From: Erysipelotrichaceae bacterium | GTDB taxonomy: Bacteria; Bacillota_I; Bacilli_A; Erysipelotrichales; Erysipelotrichaceae | DNA: 44,866 bases | Reading direction: 5' to 3' | Assembly: GCA_016280635.1 (NCBI GenBank) | Contig: JAEEHC010000032.1 | Location: 1-44,866, forward strand | Part shown: piece after piece, positions 16,075-24,715 of the stretch | How positions within the stretch are numbered: position 1 is the stretch's first letter | How the letters are laid out: the number at the start of each line of letters is the position of its first letter | Program-made: the position numbers and the translations under genes | Notes under the pieces: model-generated | What the model saw: only the letters and a program-made list of their open reading frames with translations | Database searches by the model: none | Told to the model about the DNA's origin: nothing

Positions 16075-17136
16075 TTAATCACCCAGAATTTGTTTTTTCA
16101 TGTCGAAGGAAATACGATATCTGCTCACATTGTATTGATTATAAACGGTAATCTCAGCGTTTGCTGACTCAAGAAGCGGGGTTCGGAAGTGCATTTCCTT
16201 CAGAAACTGGCATTCGTCCAAAAGCAGCAAATACATTGCTCCAGGCTCTTTCAGCAACTGTACGGAATAAAAATGATCAAACAGCGGCTTGAGGGATCCC
16301 GCAACTTTATCCTCTAAAGCAGGGTCAAAGTCTAACTTTGCCAGAGACACACCATATCTTTTGCAGTTTTTTTTCATGGTGTCTCTGTTCGTTTCCGCGA
16401 CCTGTTTTTCAAATTCTTCTTTACTTACCGGTGCCTGCTGGCCAAACTGCATTCTGAATTTCGTAAAGTAAAGGGCTTTCTCTATGTAGGATTCAAGAGT
16501 ATCCGCTAAAACTCCTGTAAAGAATTCAGGCTTGAAGAAGACTGTCATTTTGTTAGAATCATGAGCATCCTTTTCACCGGAATCGAATTTGAGATATATC
16601 ACGGATTTAATATCATCCATTACATCTTCAGCATCTTTTCCACTAGGATCAAAATGGTACCATCTTCCGCCAAGCCAAAACAGGTTTTCCCGGCATACTC
16701 TCGGCGATGGCTTGCTGTTCTGACGGAAAAAGCAGACTGAATTCAGAGATATTTCTTCAAAATGACCATTTAAACTCTGTACCCTGTTGGAAATCGGCTT
16801 GTATCTCTGACAACCCGGGCAGTATTCCAGGATCACTTTCCTGATTCGTTCATTGTATTCTGCCTGCGTAAGCAGTTCTACCTCAACAGGATAAATATCT
16901 GAAACATCTTCAATAAGCACATTCCATGCAGGATAACCATATTCGCTGTAAAAATATGGGGCTATGCAGATGCCTTTTTCAATGTTTCCAGCAACTTTAT
17001 TGTCTTCACATAAAGACTGCAATTTAATATGCAAAGGCACAGTTATTTTACTTTTCAGTTCTTCTACCGACGAGTATTCCTGAGGTAATAGATAATATTG
17101 CTCACGATAGTAAAATGCTGCTTTCTTTTCACTCAT
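16075..17136 (-). CDS. Unknown protein, AT-richer orphan
   Basis: 353 residues, not recognised. A CxxC (EYCPGCQRYKP, near 106) could bind zinc. No signal peptide or membrane helix is seen, so it is probably cytoplasmic. The C-terminal third is an alpha-helical then beta-rich stretch (AMYLLLLDECQFLKEMHF). Sampled 60-base lines run 33-47% G+C, lower than its neighbours, which fits transfer or relaxed selection. The SD is weak (GAAAGAAG). It starts 14 bases after xthA and may ride on that operon's transcript, ending at the strong terminator. Confidence 0.7.
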   Translation of the reverse strand: MSEKKAAFYYREQYYLLPQEYSSVEELKSKITVPLHIKLQSLCEDNKVAGNIEKGICIAPYFYSEYGYPAWNVLIEDVSDIYPVEVELLTQAEYNERIRKVILEYCPGCQRYKPISNRVQSLNGHFEEISLNSVCFFRQNSKPSPRVCRENLFWLGGRWYHFDPSGKDAEDVMDDIKSVIYLKFDSGEKDAHDSNKMTVFFKPEFFTGVLADTLESYIEKALYFTKFRMQFGQQAPVSKEEFEKQVAETNRDTMKKNCKRYGVSLAKLDFDPALEDKVAGSLKPLFDHFYSVQLLKEPGAMYLLLLDECQFLKEMHFRTPLLESANAEITVYNQYNVSRYRISFDMKKQILGD

Positions 17137-17150
17137 TATGTTTGCTTCTT

Positions 17151-17906
17151 TCAGATATCGATGTCCAATTCAACCGGGCAGTGATCGGATCCCATGATTT
17201 CATTGTGGATCAGCGAATCCCTTACCTTTCCCTTAAGCCGATCAGAGACGATGAAGTAATCAATGCGCCAACCGGCATTATTCGCCCGGGCATTAAAGCG
17301 GTAAGACCACCAGGAGTACTTTACGGTATCAGGATAGAGATAGCGGAAAGTGTCAACATAACCGTTGGATAACAGGATGCTCATTCTTTCCCTCTCCTGG
17401 TCGGAGAAACCGGCATTGAAGTGATTGGCAGCTGGATTCTTGATGTCGATTTCTTCATGGGCGACATTCAGATCGCCGCAATAGATGACCGGCTTGACCT
17501 CATTAAGGCGATTAAGATGGTCAAGCATGTCCTCTTCCCACTTCATCCGGTAATCCAGGCGGGCCAGCTGTTCCTTGCTGTTGGGCACATAGGCATTTAC
17601 CAGATAGAAGTCATCAAACTCCAGGGTCATGATCCGGCCTTCCAGAGGATGGCCTTCATTGTTGACAAAGTCATAACTGACCGTAAGCGGCTTGATTCTG
17701 GTAAAGACTGCGGTAGAGCTGTAGCCTTTTCTCTCTCCGCTATGAAAGTACTGCTGATATCCCGGCAGGTCAATATCTACCTGGCCAGGCTGGCACTTGG
17801 TCTCCTGCAGGCAAAAGATGTCAGCATTAAGTTGTCTGAAAACATCCAGAAAGTTCTTGCCCAGAACGGCTCTTAATCCGTTAACATTCCATGATACGAT
17901 CTTCAT
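17151..17906 (-). CDS. xthA: Exodeoxyribonuclease III family AP endonuclease
   Basis: A DNA-repair nuclease of 251 residues that cleaves at abasic sites and trims 3' blocks. Motifs: SWNVNGLRA (metal-binding N7), CLQETKC (E35), VNAYVPNS, CGDLNVAHEEIDI, RIDYFIVS and GSDHCPVELD at the C-terminus. Length and motif order fit ExoA/XthA. The ATG overlaps the upstream flavin-reductase-like gene by 4 bases (ATGA). Confidence 0.95.
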   Translation of the reverse strand: MKIVSWNVNGLRAVLGKNFLDVFRQLNADIFCLQETKCQPGQVDIDLPGYQQYFHSGERKGYSSTAVFTRIKPLTVSYDFVNNEGHPLEGRIMTLEFDDFYLVNAYVPNSKEQLARLDYRMKWEEDMLDHLNRLNEVKPVIYCGDLNVAHEEIDIKNPAANHFNAGFSDQERERMSILLSNGYVDTFRYLYPDTVKYSWWSYRFNARANNAGWRIDYFIVSDRLKGKVRDSLIHNEIMGSDHCPVELDIDI

Positions 17907-18394
17907 TGTTCCTGGTCACCATAAAGAATCATCTCAACCTCGCCGATGTACATCGTGTGCGGGGCCTCAGATGTGTAATATCTGTCCATGACATCAGCCG
18001 GAATGCCGGCCGGGTCAAAATCGGCCTGATAGATTTTATGGCAGACGATGGTCGCCTTCGCCTGGCTGAAACCGACACAGCTGCCTACAGCAACCGGATC
18101 AAGCCCGGTCAGGGCCAGCTTATCGCCTTCCCGGCCGCTCTTGCTCCCTAAAAGCGAGAGATCCTTGCGGTACCGGGGGTCAAAGAAGCTGACGGTAAAG
18201 CGGTCGTACTTCTCCATGAACTCGTGAGTGTAGCGGCAGGGTTTGATGTATACCGTTACTATGCTCCTGTTCCATAGCGTTCCTAATGAACCCCAGGAAA
18301 CGGTCATGGTATTGAAGTCATCGATTCCCCCGGCCGTTACCAGAGCCCAGCCCTTGTTGAAGAGTTCGTACATGTTTTCAATGGTTTCTTTCAT
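17903..18394 (-). CDS. Flavin-reductase-like (FMN-binding split barrel) protein
   Basis: 163 residues with the flavin-reductase-like fold: a barrel with NTMTVSWGSLGTLW near residue 28, a VTVYIKPCRYTHEFM strand and helix, and FTVSFFDPRYRKDLSLLGSKSGREGDK typical of flavoredoxin-type proteins. It probably binds FMN; the electron partner is unknown. A strong AAGGAGG precedes the ATG. It lies 37 bases after the DHHW-protein stop and overlaps xthA by 4 bases, so it may link the surface-polymer genes and the repair gene in one long transcript. Confidence 0.85.
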   Translation of the reverse strand: MKETIENMYELFNKGWALVTAGGIDDFNTMTVSWGSLGTLWNRSIVTVYIKPCRYTHEFMEKYDRFTVSFFDPRYRKDLSLLGSKSGREGDKLALTGLDPVAVGSCVGFSQAKATIVCHKIYQADFDPAGIPADVMDRYYTSEAPHTMYIGEVEMILYGDQEQ

Positions 18395-18431
18395 GTTATC
18401 CTGCCTCCTTTCGTGATTTGATAATTGGCAG

Positions 18432-19754
18432 TTACTTGAGCATCCTCAGCAGACCGCGGTAGTAGCTGCCGGTGATGTTATTGGCATTGTATATGAAACT
18501 GCAGAGAATGATGTCGCAGTTTGGCTTGTCAGCCAGGAAATCCTTCAGGATCAGCTTGTTGTTATTGTTGCCATTGACGTGCCGCGGGTCGACCACATAG
18601 ATCTTGCTGTAGTGGTTGCACAGCCATGGTACAAAGGCGTTACCGGTGGAATCCTTGATCAGGATGGCTGTCTTATTGGTATTGGCGTCCGTTTCAATGA
18701 CGATCAATGGATTATCGCCGTTGGTAAACAGCTTGTACTTGTTACCGCCGCTGTATTTCGGGTCAATGACCTTGATCGACTCACCGCCGGTCATCGTGCG
18801 GATGTTGCTGTAGACGGTAGCCTTGGTCGCAACCAGCGGCAGGTAATAGTAGACACTGTCTGAATTCTTGGCGAGAATGGAACTGCTGGTCTTGCTATAG
18901 AAGGTGCCAAGGAACTTGGTAATCTTTCCTTCTTCCATGTCAGTCAGTTCATAGGGCATGACCCTGAGCTGCTTACACATTTGCTGATAGGCATAATATG
19001 CTCCTCTGGTCGTCCAGTGATGGTCAGTATAGAAATAGATGTATTCTTCCTTATGGCTGTCAAGTACACTGTACAGATCAGGAGCGATGATGCCGCCAAG
19101 GTTCTTTCTGATCAGCTGCAGCCAGGCCTGCTGGTCATGGTTTCCGGTGCGGTATTTTTCGTCAGCATAGAATGCTGAGGAGTTCGGAGCCACAATGGCG
19201 ACAACATTGTTTTCCGGAAACAGAGACTTGATCTTCTTGACGGCGTTGGTATAGGCCTCAGCCCCGGCCAGCGTTCCGTTAAACACTTCCATGCCGCGGT
19301 TGTCCTTGATTACCACGCCCTTGATTTCCGTCCCGGAAGTGAATTGTTCATATCCGCTGCCGTCAAAAGGCTCAGCCAGCAGATCATCAAGGGAGATCAG
19401 TTCATCATCGCCGACATCAGCGTTATCATCCGGGTCATCATCCACGGGAACGAATACCTCGCCTTCCTCACCGCTCTGGACCGTCACCGCGCTCTTCAGA
19501 TCGCCGTAAACATCCAGCCAGAAATCTCTGAACGGGAAGGTATCATCATAAGCCAGCTGGCTTTGGGCAAAGAAGCTGCCGTCAAACAGGCTGGCCAGAG
19601 TGAATTCAGGAAAATGGTTCAGTTCCCGCTGTTCACGTTCGGAGATCACCGGGTCTGTATCAGTAAGGCTGATGACTCCCAAAGTCCCCAGAGAGAGAAC
19701 GAAAGCCAGGATAATGATCAGACTGAATGCTTTTGCGTGTTTTTCAAACATCAT
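18432..19754 (-). CDS. DHHW-family (AlgX/AlgJ-related) extracellular protein
   Basis: 440 residues. An N-terminal membrane anchor or signal (IIILAFVLSLGTLGVIS, about 12-30) is followed by an extracytoplasmic SGNH-like domain with the name motif YTDHHWTTRGAYYAYQ near residue 240 and VAIVAPNSSAFY. An acidic linker (VDDDPDDNADVGDDE) lies near residue 105. DHHW/AlgX-like proteins partner MBOAT acyltransferases to O-acetylate exported polysaccharides. The MBOAT gene is directly upstream (14 bases), which supports that role. Two ATGs in tandem (19754 and 19751) follow AAAGGAGG. Confidence 0.86.
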   Translation of the reverse strand: MMFEKHAKAFSLIIILAFVLSLGTLGVISLTDTDPVISEREQRELNHFPEFTLASLFDGSFFAQSQLAYDDTFPFRDFWLDVYGDLKSAVTVQSGEEGEVFVPVDDDPDDNADVGDDELISLDDLLAEPFDGSGYEQFTSGTEIKGVVIKDNRGMEVFNGTLAGAEAYTNAVKKIKSLFPENNVVAIVAPNSSAFYADEKYRTGNHDQQAWLQLIRKNLGGIIAPDLYSVLDSHKEEYIYFYTDHHWTTRGAYYAYQQMCKQLRVMPYELTDMEEGKITKFLGTFYSKTSSSILAKNSDSVYYYLPLVATKATVYSNIRTMTGGESIKVIDPKYSGGNKYKLFTNGDNPLIVIETDANTNKTAILIKDSTGNAFVPWLCNHYSKIYVVDPRHVNGNNNNKLILKDFLADKPNCDIILCSFIYNANNITGSYYRGLLRMLK

Positions 19755-19768
19755 CTTGTCCTCCTTTC

Positions 19769-21181
19769 TCAGAACTGGAAATACATGAAGGCGTTATAGC
19801 CTGAACCGACAATGCCGCTGAGGCAGATAAACAGCAGGGCAAAGTCATAGACAAAGGTCATCACAAACCACATGTCCGGGAATTTTTCATACACGATATC
19901 CATGTGCCTCTTTACCGCCCGGCCTAACGGCATACAGGCGATCAGGCAGGCAACGATCACGGCAATGTTATTGATGAAGTAGGAATTATAAATTGGATCC
20001 CAAAGCGGAACACCCTTGAGACCATGCATGGCCTTCAGGACTTCCAGGACCTGATTGAGATCGGTGAAATAGAAAAGCGTCCAGCCGACCAGCAGCAGAT
20101 AGATGGTCAGCAGGTTGCTGATGACCGTAACTTTCTGCAATTTGTTGCGGAATACCAGTTTTTCAATGATCAGCAGCAACAGGAAGTAAATGCCCCAGAG
20201 AATGAAGTTCCAGCTGCTTCCGTGCCATAAGCCGGTAAGGAACCAGACGGCAGCCAGATTAAGGATCTGATGACGCCGGTTACCGCCCAAGGGAATGTAG
20301 ACATAATCACGGAAGAAGGCTCCCAGCGAGATGTGCCAGCGGCGCCAGAATTCGGTAATGGAACGGGATAGATAGGGATAATCAAAGTTTTCCTTATAGT
20401 CAAAGCCGAACATCTTACCCAGACCCAAAGCCATGTCGGAATAGCCGGAGAAGTCAAAATACAGCTGTAAGGCGTAGCACAGCATGCCCAGCCAGACCAT
20501 CAGAACCGGTTTGCCATCAATGCCCTTTTCAAAAATGAAGGTAACAATCTTGCCGATCTCACCTGAAAGGATGACTTTCTTGCCACAACCGGCAATAAAG
20601 CGGGTAATCCCGTCAGCGGTCTGCTTGAAGTCAAATTTGCGCTGCTTCAGCTGTACTTCAACATCGTCATAGCGGATGATCGGTCCCTGGACCATCTGGG
20701 CAAACATCGAGACAAACAGCAGGAAGCGGAAGAAATTGCTTTCTGCCTTTTCCGTCTTTCCCCGATAGACATCAGCAACATAACCGATGATCTGAAAGGT
20801 GTAAAAGGAAATGCCTAAAGGCAGAGGCAGCTTAGGTACCTTGATGGAAAGGGAAAACAGCGCGTTGATGTTTTCTATCATAAAGCCGCTGTACTTGAAG
20901 GTCAGCAGCGGTAAAAGCAGCAGGACGATGGTAAGCACCATTATCAGTCTGACCTGCCGTGATTTCTCCTTCACAAACGGATTTATGGAAAGAGCCGTTC
21001 CCCAGCCGATCAGGGACTCAATGATCATTAATGCGATATATACCGGTTCACCAGCCGCGTAAAAGACCAGCGAAAGCACCAGCAGCATGAAGTTTTTCAG
21101 CTTCATGCCGGGCATCAGGTAATAAAGTACCAGACTGGCCGGCAGAAACAGCAGCATGAATATTGAACTGGAGAAAACCAT
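19769..21181 (-). CDS. MBOAT-family O-acyltransferase (AlgI/DltB-like)
   Basis: A polytopic membrane acyltransferase of 470 residues. Family motifs: LPLPLGISFYTFQIIGYVADVYRG near 122, QGPIIRYDD, YFDFSGYSDMALGLG, FWRRWHISLGAFFRDYVYIPLGGNRR near 270, and GLWHGSSWNFILWG with the conserved histidine. It should pass acyl groups across the membrane to a cell-surface polymer together with the DHHW protein downstream. No DltA/C/D genes are present, so AlgI-type polysaccharide acetylation is more likely than teichoic acid D-alanylation. GAAAGGA precedes the ATG. Confidence 0.93.
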   Translation of the reverse strand: MVFSSSIFMLLFLPASLVLYYLMPGMKLKNFMLLVLSLVFYAAGEPVYIALMIIESLIGWGTALSINPFVKEKSRQVRLIMVLTIVLLLLPLLTFKYSGFMIENINALFSLSIKVPKLPLPLGISFYTFQIIGYVADVYRGKTEKAESNFFRFLLFVSMFAQMVQGPIIRYDDVEVQLKQRKFDFKQTADGITRFIAGCGKKVILSGEIGKIVTFIFEKGIDGKPVLMVWLGMLCYALQLYFDFSGYSDMALGLGKMFGFDYKENFDYPYLSRSITEFWRRWHISLGAFFRDYVYIPLGGNRRHQILNLAAVWFLTGLWHGSSWNFILWGIYFLLLLIIEKLVFRNKLQKVTVISNLLTIYLLLVGWTLFYFTDLNQVLEVLKAMHGLKGVPLWDPIYNSYFINNIAVIVACLIACMPLGRAVKRHMDIVYEKFPDMWFVMTFVYDFALLFICLSGIVGSGYNAFMYFQF

Positions 21182-21238
21182 AATAACTTCCTTTCAGAAC
21201 CTGCCGCAATTCCCGCAGGCAAAAAGCAGGACATATAG

Positions 21239-21244
21239 ATTATA
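21239..21244 (-). promoter_or_regulatory. -10 box of the MBOAT-DHHW operon
   Basis: A perfect TATAAT on the minus strand, about 58 bases before the MBOAT ATG; no convincing -35. The leader contains a small hairpin (21201-21220, CCTGC/GCAGG arms). Confidence 0.45.
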
Positions 21245-21320
21245 AAACACTTTAACCGCATTTGCACTTTTATGGCCGAAAAACCTGCAGACAGGACGCT
21301 GTTCAGATAAAAAGCATAAG

Positions 21321-21348
21321 AAAAGAGGCAGCGCATGCGCACTGCCTC
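21321..21348 (-). terminator. Terminator of the Cna_B surface-protein gene
   Basis: GAGGCAG/CTGCCTC arms (21325-21331, 21342-21348) with a self-complementary GCGCATGCGC core; the minus strand then reads TTTTCTTAT. Confidence 0.82.
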
Positions 21349-21371
21349 ATTTATCCATTCTGGGTTTTAGT

Positions 21372-23741
21372 CTAGTACTTGCCGATGAGTCTGAACTTCA
21401 TGATCGTGAAGATCATGCCTAACAGACCGATTACCGTCATAGCGGAGCCGATATAGAAACTGGTGTAGGAATCACCGGTTACCGGTACCGGTACGTAAGT
21501 ATTGGTAATGGTAAGTGAGGTTCCGATTGAGGTGTATGCGGCTTCATAGTTGGGTACATTGTCTTCTTCGACGGTCCACACATATTCGTGTCCTTCATCG
21601 TCATATAATGACAGACCCTTCCATTCATACTGCCACTCATTCTCTTCGTTCAGTTCAACAACAGCGTCTTCCATGTCATCAATGACTTCGCCATCTCTCT
21701 TCAGAGTGACGACGATGGCATCCGGACGGACCTCGTTTTCATTGTCTTCATCATCCCAGACCTTGGTGACCTTGATGTCGCCGAGAGCAATGTTGGTGAT
21801 GTTCTCATCGCTGTCACCGGAGTAGATCGTTCTGTAACCGTTGATGGCCTTTTCTTCAACACGGTAAGTATAGCTGTTGCCTTCGGCATCAGTCTTTACC
21901 AAATGATAGAAGGTATAAGTATCGCCTTCCCAAACCGGTTCAACATCGAGCTTCTTTTCATTTCCCTTGGAATCGATCTGGTAGAGAGTCAGAATGACTT
22001 CTTCTTCATTGTTGTGAACAATCGGATTGGCATCATACCAGGTCTTGGTACCGGACAGCTTGTCATAGTCAACAACCTGCTTATTGGTGATCTCATATGA
22101 ACCTACGATTCCGTTGGTCTCATAGGCAACGTCGATCCAGTGGTCGGTACGGCTTTCAGCGGCGATGTCGTTGACAGCGTAGTACTGATGCGGCAGATAG
22201 ACTTCTACGACGCCGTTGGCTCTCTGATACAGAGTAACAGTCTCAGTTCCCTTATTGATATCCTGAGTCCAGCCGGTGGTTACTGTCTGAACACCGTTGG
22301 CATCAAAGCCGTTCAGGTCAATATCCTTGCCATCGATGTGGATGTAGCGGATGTGGAAGTTCTCATCAGGTGTGCAGGCGATCAGCTTGGCTTCACCATA
22401 GGCTCTGCTTCTCCAGTCGCCCTGTTCAGCGATGGTTCCGCCATAGCCGCCTTTGATCAGTTCATCAACAGTACACTTCATCTTGAACGGAACGATCTGT
22501 CCGAACAGAACTGTTGAACAGGTTGAACCCTTCCAGGTGATGTCATAACCGTCAGCATCAACCTTGGCTACGCCAATGAAGCCGCTCTTGAAGGTATCAG
22601 TGTCAGCACCCAGAGCATAGGCACGGAGCTTGCCACCGGTAACTTCAAAGCCGGTGAAATCGACAGCTGTCGGATCAGTGGTAACGAGCTTAACGGTATG
22701 AATGGTCTTCTCAAAGCCTTTTCCGAGCAGGACGCTTTCCGGTCTCGGATCGCTGGTCGGGCCCAGATCATTTACAGTATCAACGTCGACAACCGGAAGA
22801 ACCATGTTGCCTGAGCTGACGCCTTCGATCTGGACATTAATATCCATGCTGATGCCGCCGATGCTTCTTCTTATCGTGCCCGGGCCAACTTCGAGATGGC
22901 CGGTGCCGGTGTTGTTGAACAGCAGACACATCTTGGTATTGTTGTCAGTCTGAGTATTGCCGGTCATCTGAGCCTTGTTGAGGCTGATGTTGGAAACCGT
23001 CATGGTAACATCGACTTTTTCGCCATAGTGGCCTTCCGTCAGCAGGGTAACGCCTTCGGGGAATACTACGGTGAAGTAGTGATCGGTATCGGCTGAGCCA
23101 TAGTAGGTGGCAGCAACTGTCGGATGATACCAGATTTCCTTGTTGGTTCCTTCGACCTGGAATACGGCATCGCTGCCGGTCACAGCCTTGCCGGAACCGT
23201 CATATTCAGTGAAAGTCGCATTGACAAGCTTAAGGTCATTGAACATGAAGCCTGATGCGGTGATGTAGTCGGAATTGACACCCTGATTGATCTTCCAGGA
23301 TCCGTTGCCGCCGGTAACATCGACTGTTTCAGCGCCAACAGGAGAAAGATCGACATCCTTGGTATAGATGTTGGTCGGGTATTCGAACACGTACTTGAGT
23401 TCGCCTTCGGCTACCGTTCCCTCATAATCCGGAATCGGGGCTTCCTCTACCGTATAGGTAATGGCCTTGCCGTCGCCGTCATAAACGGGAACTTCGGTAA
23501 ACTGACCCTTCCATTCGCCGTTGTTATCTCTGATGGTGATAGTCTGAACAGTGCTATTGCCATTCTTGAGATAAACGGTGATATGATCAGGACGGGTCTG
23601 ATCTTCATTGTTATTGTCGTCCCAGGTCTTGGTGACGTCAATTGTCGTAGTGATGTTTACAGCCGCATTGGAACGGACTGTCAGCATCGTTACAGCCATG
23701 AAGATTGATAACAGTACAACTAATAATTTTCTTGTTCTCAT
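21372..23741 (-). CDS. Cell-wall-anchored Cna_B-domain surface protein
   Basis: 789 residues. A signal peptide (LLVVLLSIFMAVTMLTVRSNA, 6-26) is cleaved near A26/A27. One Cna_B repeat follows at the N-terminus (VTKTWDDNNNEDQTRPD to YTVEEA), then a large middle region of about 400 residues unlike known repeats, then two Cna_B repeats (LSGTKTWYDAN to YRVEEKAINGY; VTKVWDDEDNENEVRPD to WTVEEDNVPNY). Cna_B repeats typically form Lys-Asn isopeptide bonds; the Lys in TKxW, Glu in VEE and ITN Asn are present. The C-terminus has a sortase-type signal, VPVTG at 752, a hydrophobic stretch and a KFRLIGKY tail. ATG at 23741 follows AGGAG. Confidence 0.9.
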   Translation of the reverse strand: MRTRKLLVVLLSIFMAVTMLTVRSNAAVNITTTIDVTKTWDDNNNEDQTRPDHITVYLKNGNSTVQTITIRDNNGEWKGQFTEVPVYDGDGKAITYTVEEAPIPDYEGTVAEGELKYVFEYPTNIYTKDVDLSPVGAETVDVTGGNGSWKINQGVNSDYITASGFMFNDLKLVNATFTEYDGSGKAVTGSDAVFQVEGTNKEIWYHPTVAATYYGSADTDHYFTVVFPEGVTLLTEGHYGEKVDVTMTVSNISLNKAQMTGNTQTDNNTKMCLLFNNTGTGHLEVGPGTIRRSIGGISMDINVQIEGVSSGNMVLPVVDVDTVNDLGPTSDPRPESVLLGKGFEKTIHTVKLVTTDPTAVDFTGFEVTGGKLRAYALGADTDTFKSGFIGVAKVDADGYDITWKGSTCSTVLFGQIVPFKMKCTVDELIKGGYGGTIAEQGDWRSRAYGEAKLIACTPDENFHIRYIHIDGKDIDLNGFDANGVQTVTTGWTQDINKGTETVTLYQRANGVVEVYLPHQYYAVNDIAAESRTDHWIDVAYETNGIVGSYEITNKQVVDYDKLSGTKTWYDANPIVHNNEEEVILTLYQIDSKGNEKKLDVEPVWEGDTYTFYHLVKTDAEGNSYTYRVEEKAINGYRTIYSGDSDENITNIALGDIKVTKVWDDEDNENEVRPDAIVVTLKRDGEVIDDMEDAVVELNEENEWQYEWKGLSLYDDEGHEYVWTVEEDNVPNYEAAYTSIGTSLTITNTYVPVPVTGDSYTSFYIGSAMTVIGLLGMIFTIMKFRLIGKY

Positions 23742-23776
23742 AACTAAAACTCCTGAAATCAAATTTCTCCACCATT

Positions 23777-23805
23777 AGTATACTACCTTCGTTTTTACCC
23801 TGCAA
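23777..23805 (-). promoter_or_regulatory. Promoter of the Cna_B surface-protein gene
   Basis: TTGCAG (23800-23805), a 17-bp spacer and TATACT (23777-23782) on the minus strand. Confidence 0.6.
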
Positions 23806-23898
23806 ACAAAATGCGGTAATTTTCAGTTGAATTTCCAACAATTTTTCAGTAATTTGCGATAATTACGGCAAAACTGTCGCATAAATTCCGGCCTCATG

Positions 23899-23922
23899 AA
23901 AAAGACTGCCGCTCGCAGTCTT
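23899..23922 (-). terminator. Terminator of the metallophosphoesterase gene
   Basis: AAGACTGC (23902-23909) and GCAGTCTT (23915-23922) with a 5-base loop; a T run follows on the minus strand. Confidence 0.85.
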
Positions 23923-23926
23923 GGGC

Positions 23927-24637
23927 TTACTTCCAATGTTCACGGCTGCGCCGTACGATGACCTCATTAAGTTTTTCCCAGTCATCTACATTCAGCTGCC
24001 TGCCGAGTTGGGATTCGTAATCCGCCACCAGGCTGCGGCGCTTCTTATCAATCTCAATCCATTCATCCAGAGTGAGAGGCTGATAATCAGCGTACATGCA
24101 GAAGGTGTTGATCAGCCGGAATGGTGTTTTCTCAATCTGGCCGTCAATGCCGTAGCGTTCAACATCTGACAGTTTTTCAATAACCTTGGAGAGATAGTAT
24201 TCATCAAAGGTGTTGTGAATGTGTCCGTAAAGCATGTAGGTTGAGGGATCGCCCTGGCGGTTGCGGCGGTACTGATGGTTATAAAAGGGCATCGGGTAAT
24301 GACACAGGATCACCTCGCGTTCGCCGTCTCTGATCTCGTAATAAACGGCAACGTTTTCAAAAGTATCGGTAAACTCGCGGTCATCCAGATAGAAGCCGTC
24401 ATGATTGCCCTCTACCAGCGTTATTCTTCCCTTGAGCCTGCTGAGCACGTTCCAGGTCTCCCGACCGTTTCCAAAGGAGAAGTCACCGATCACAAAGACG
24501 TCATCGTCATCGGTTACCCGCTCATTCCAGCGGCTGATCATGTAATCATGCATTTCAAACATCGTGGCAAAACCGCGATGGTCCATGTCCTCGCAATAAC
24601 GGTGGTAAAAGTGCGGATCGGAAATGTAATACTTCAT
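23927..24637 (-). CDS. Calcineurin-like metallophosphoesterase
   Basis: 236 residues with all dimetal-site motifs: D7xH9 (SDPHFYH), GDFSF (D52), GNHD (N78, H79), CHYP (H113) and GHIHN (H139, H141). The small size and the SDPHFYH opening match the YfcE-unlike cytoplasmic phosphoesterases often found near phage or housekeeping genes; the substrate cannot be told. The C-terminal 70 residues are helical (WIEIDKKRRSLVADYE). GAAAGGGC precedes the ATG. It has its own extended -10 promoter and terminator, so it is probably monocistronic. Confidence 0.88.
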   Translation of the reverse strand: MKYYISDPHFYHRYCEDMDHRGFATMFEMHDYMISRWNERVTDDDDVFVIGDFSFGNGRETWNVLSRLKGRITLVEGNHDGFYLDDREFTDTFENVAVYYEIRDGEREVILCHYPMPFYNHQYRRNRQGDPSTYMLYGHIHNTFDEYYLSKVIEKLSDVERYGIDGQIEKTPFRLINTFCMYADYQPLTLDEWIEIDKKRRSLVADYESQLGRQLNVDDWEKLNEVIVRRSREHWK

Positions 24638-24677
24638 CAGTTGCCCTTTCTAATGCTGCCAAGCCGGTTTCCCATTC

Positions 24678-24686
24678 ATTATAGCA
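24678..24686 (-). promoter_or_regulatory. Extended -10 promoter of the metallophosphoesterase gene
   Basis: TGCTATAAT on the minus strand, 41 bases before the ATG. Confidence 0.55.
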
Positions 24687-24715
24687 CCATCGCTTAAATG
24701 TTTAGTTTTTCTCTT

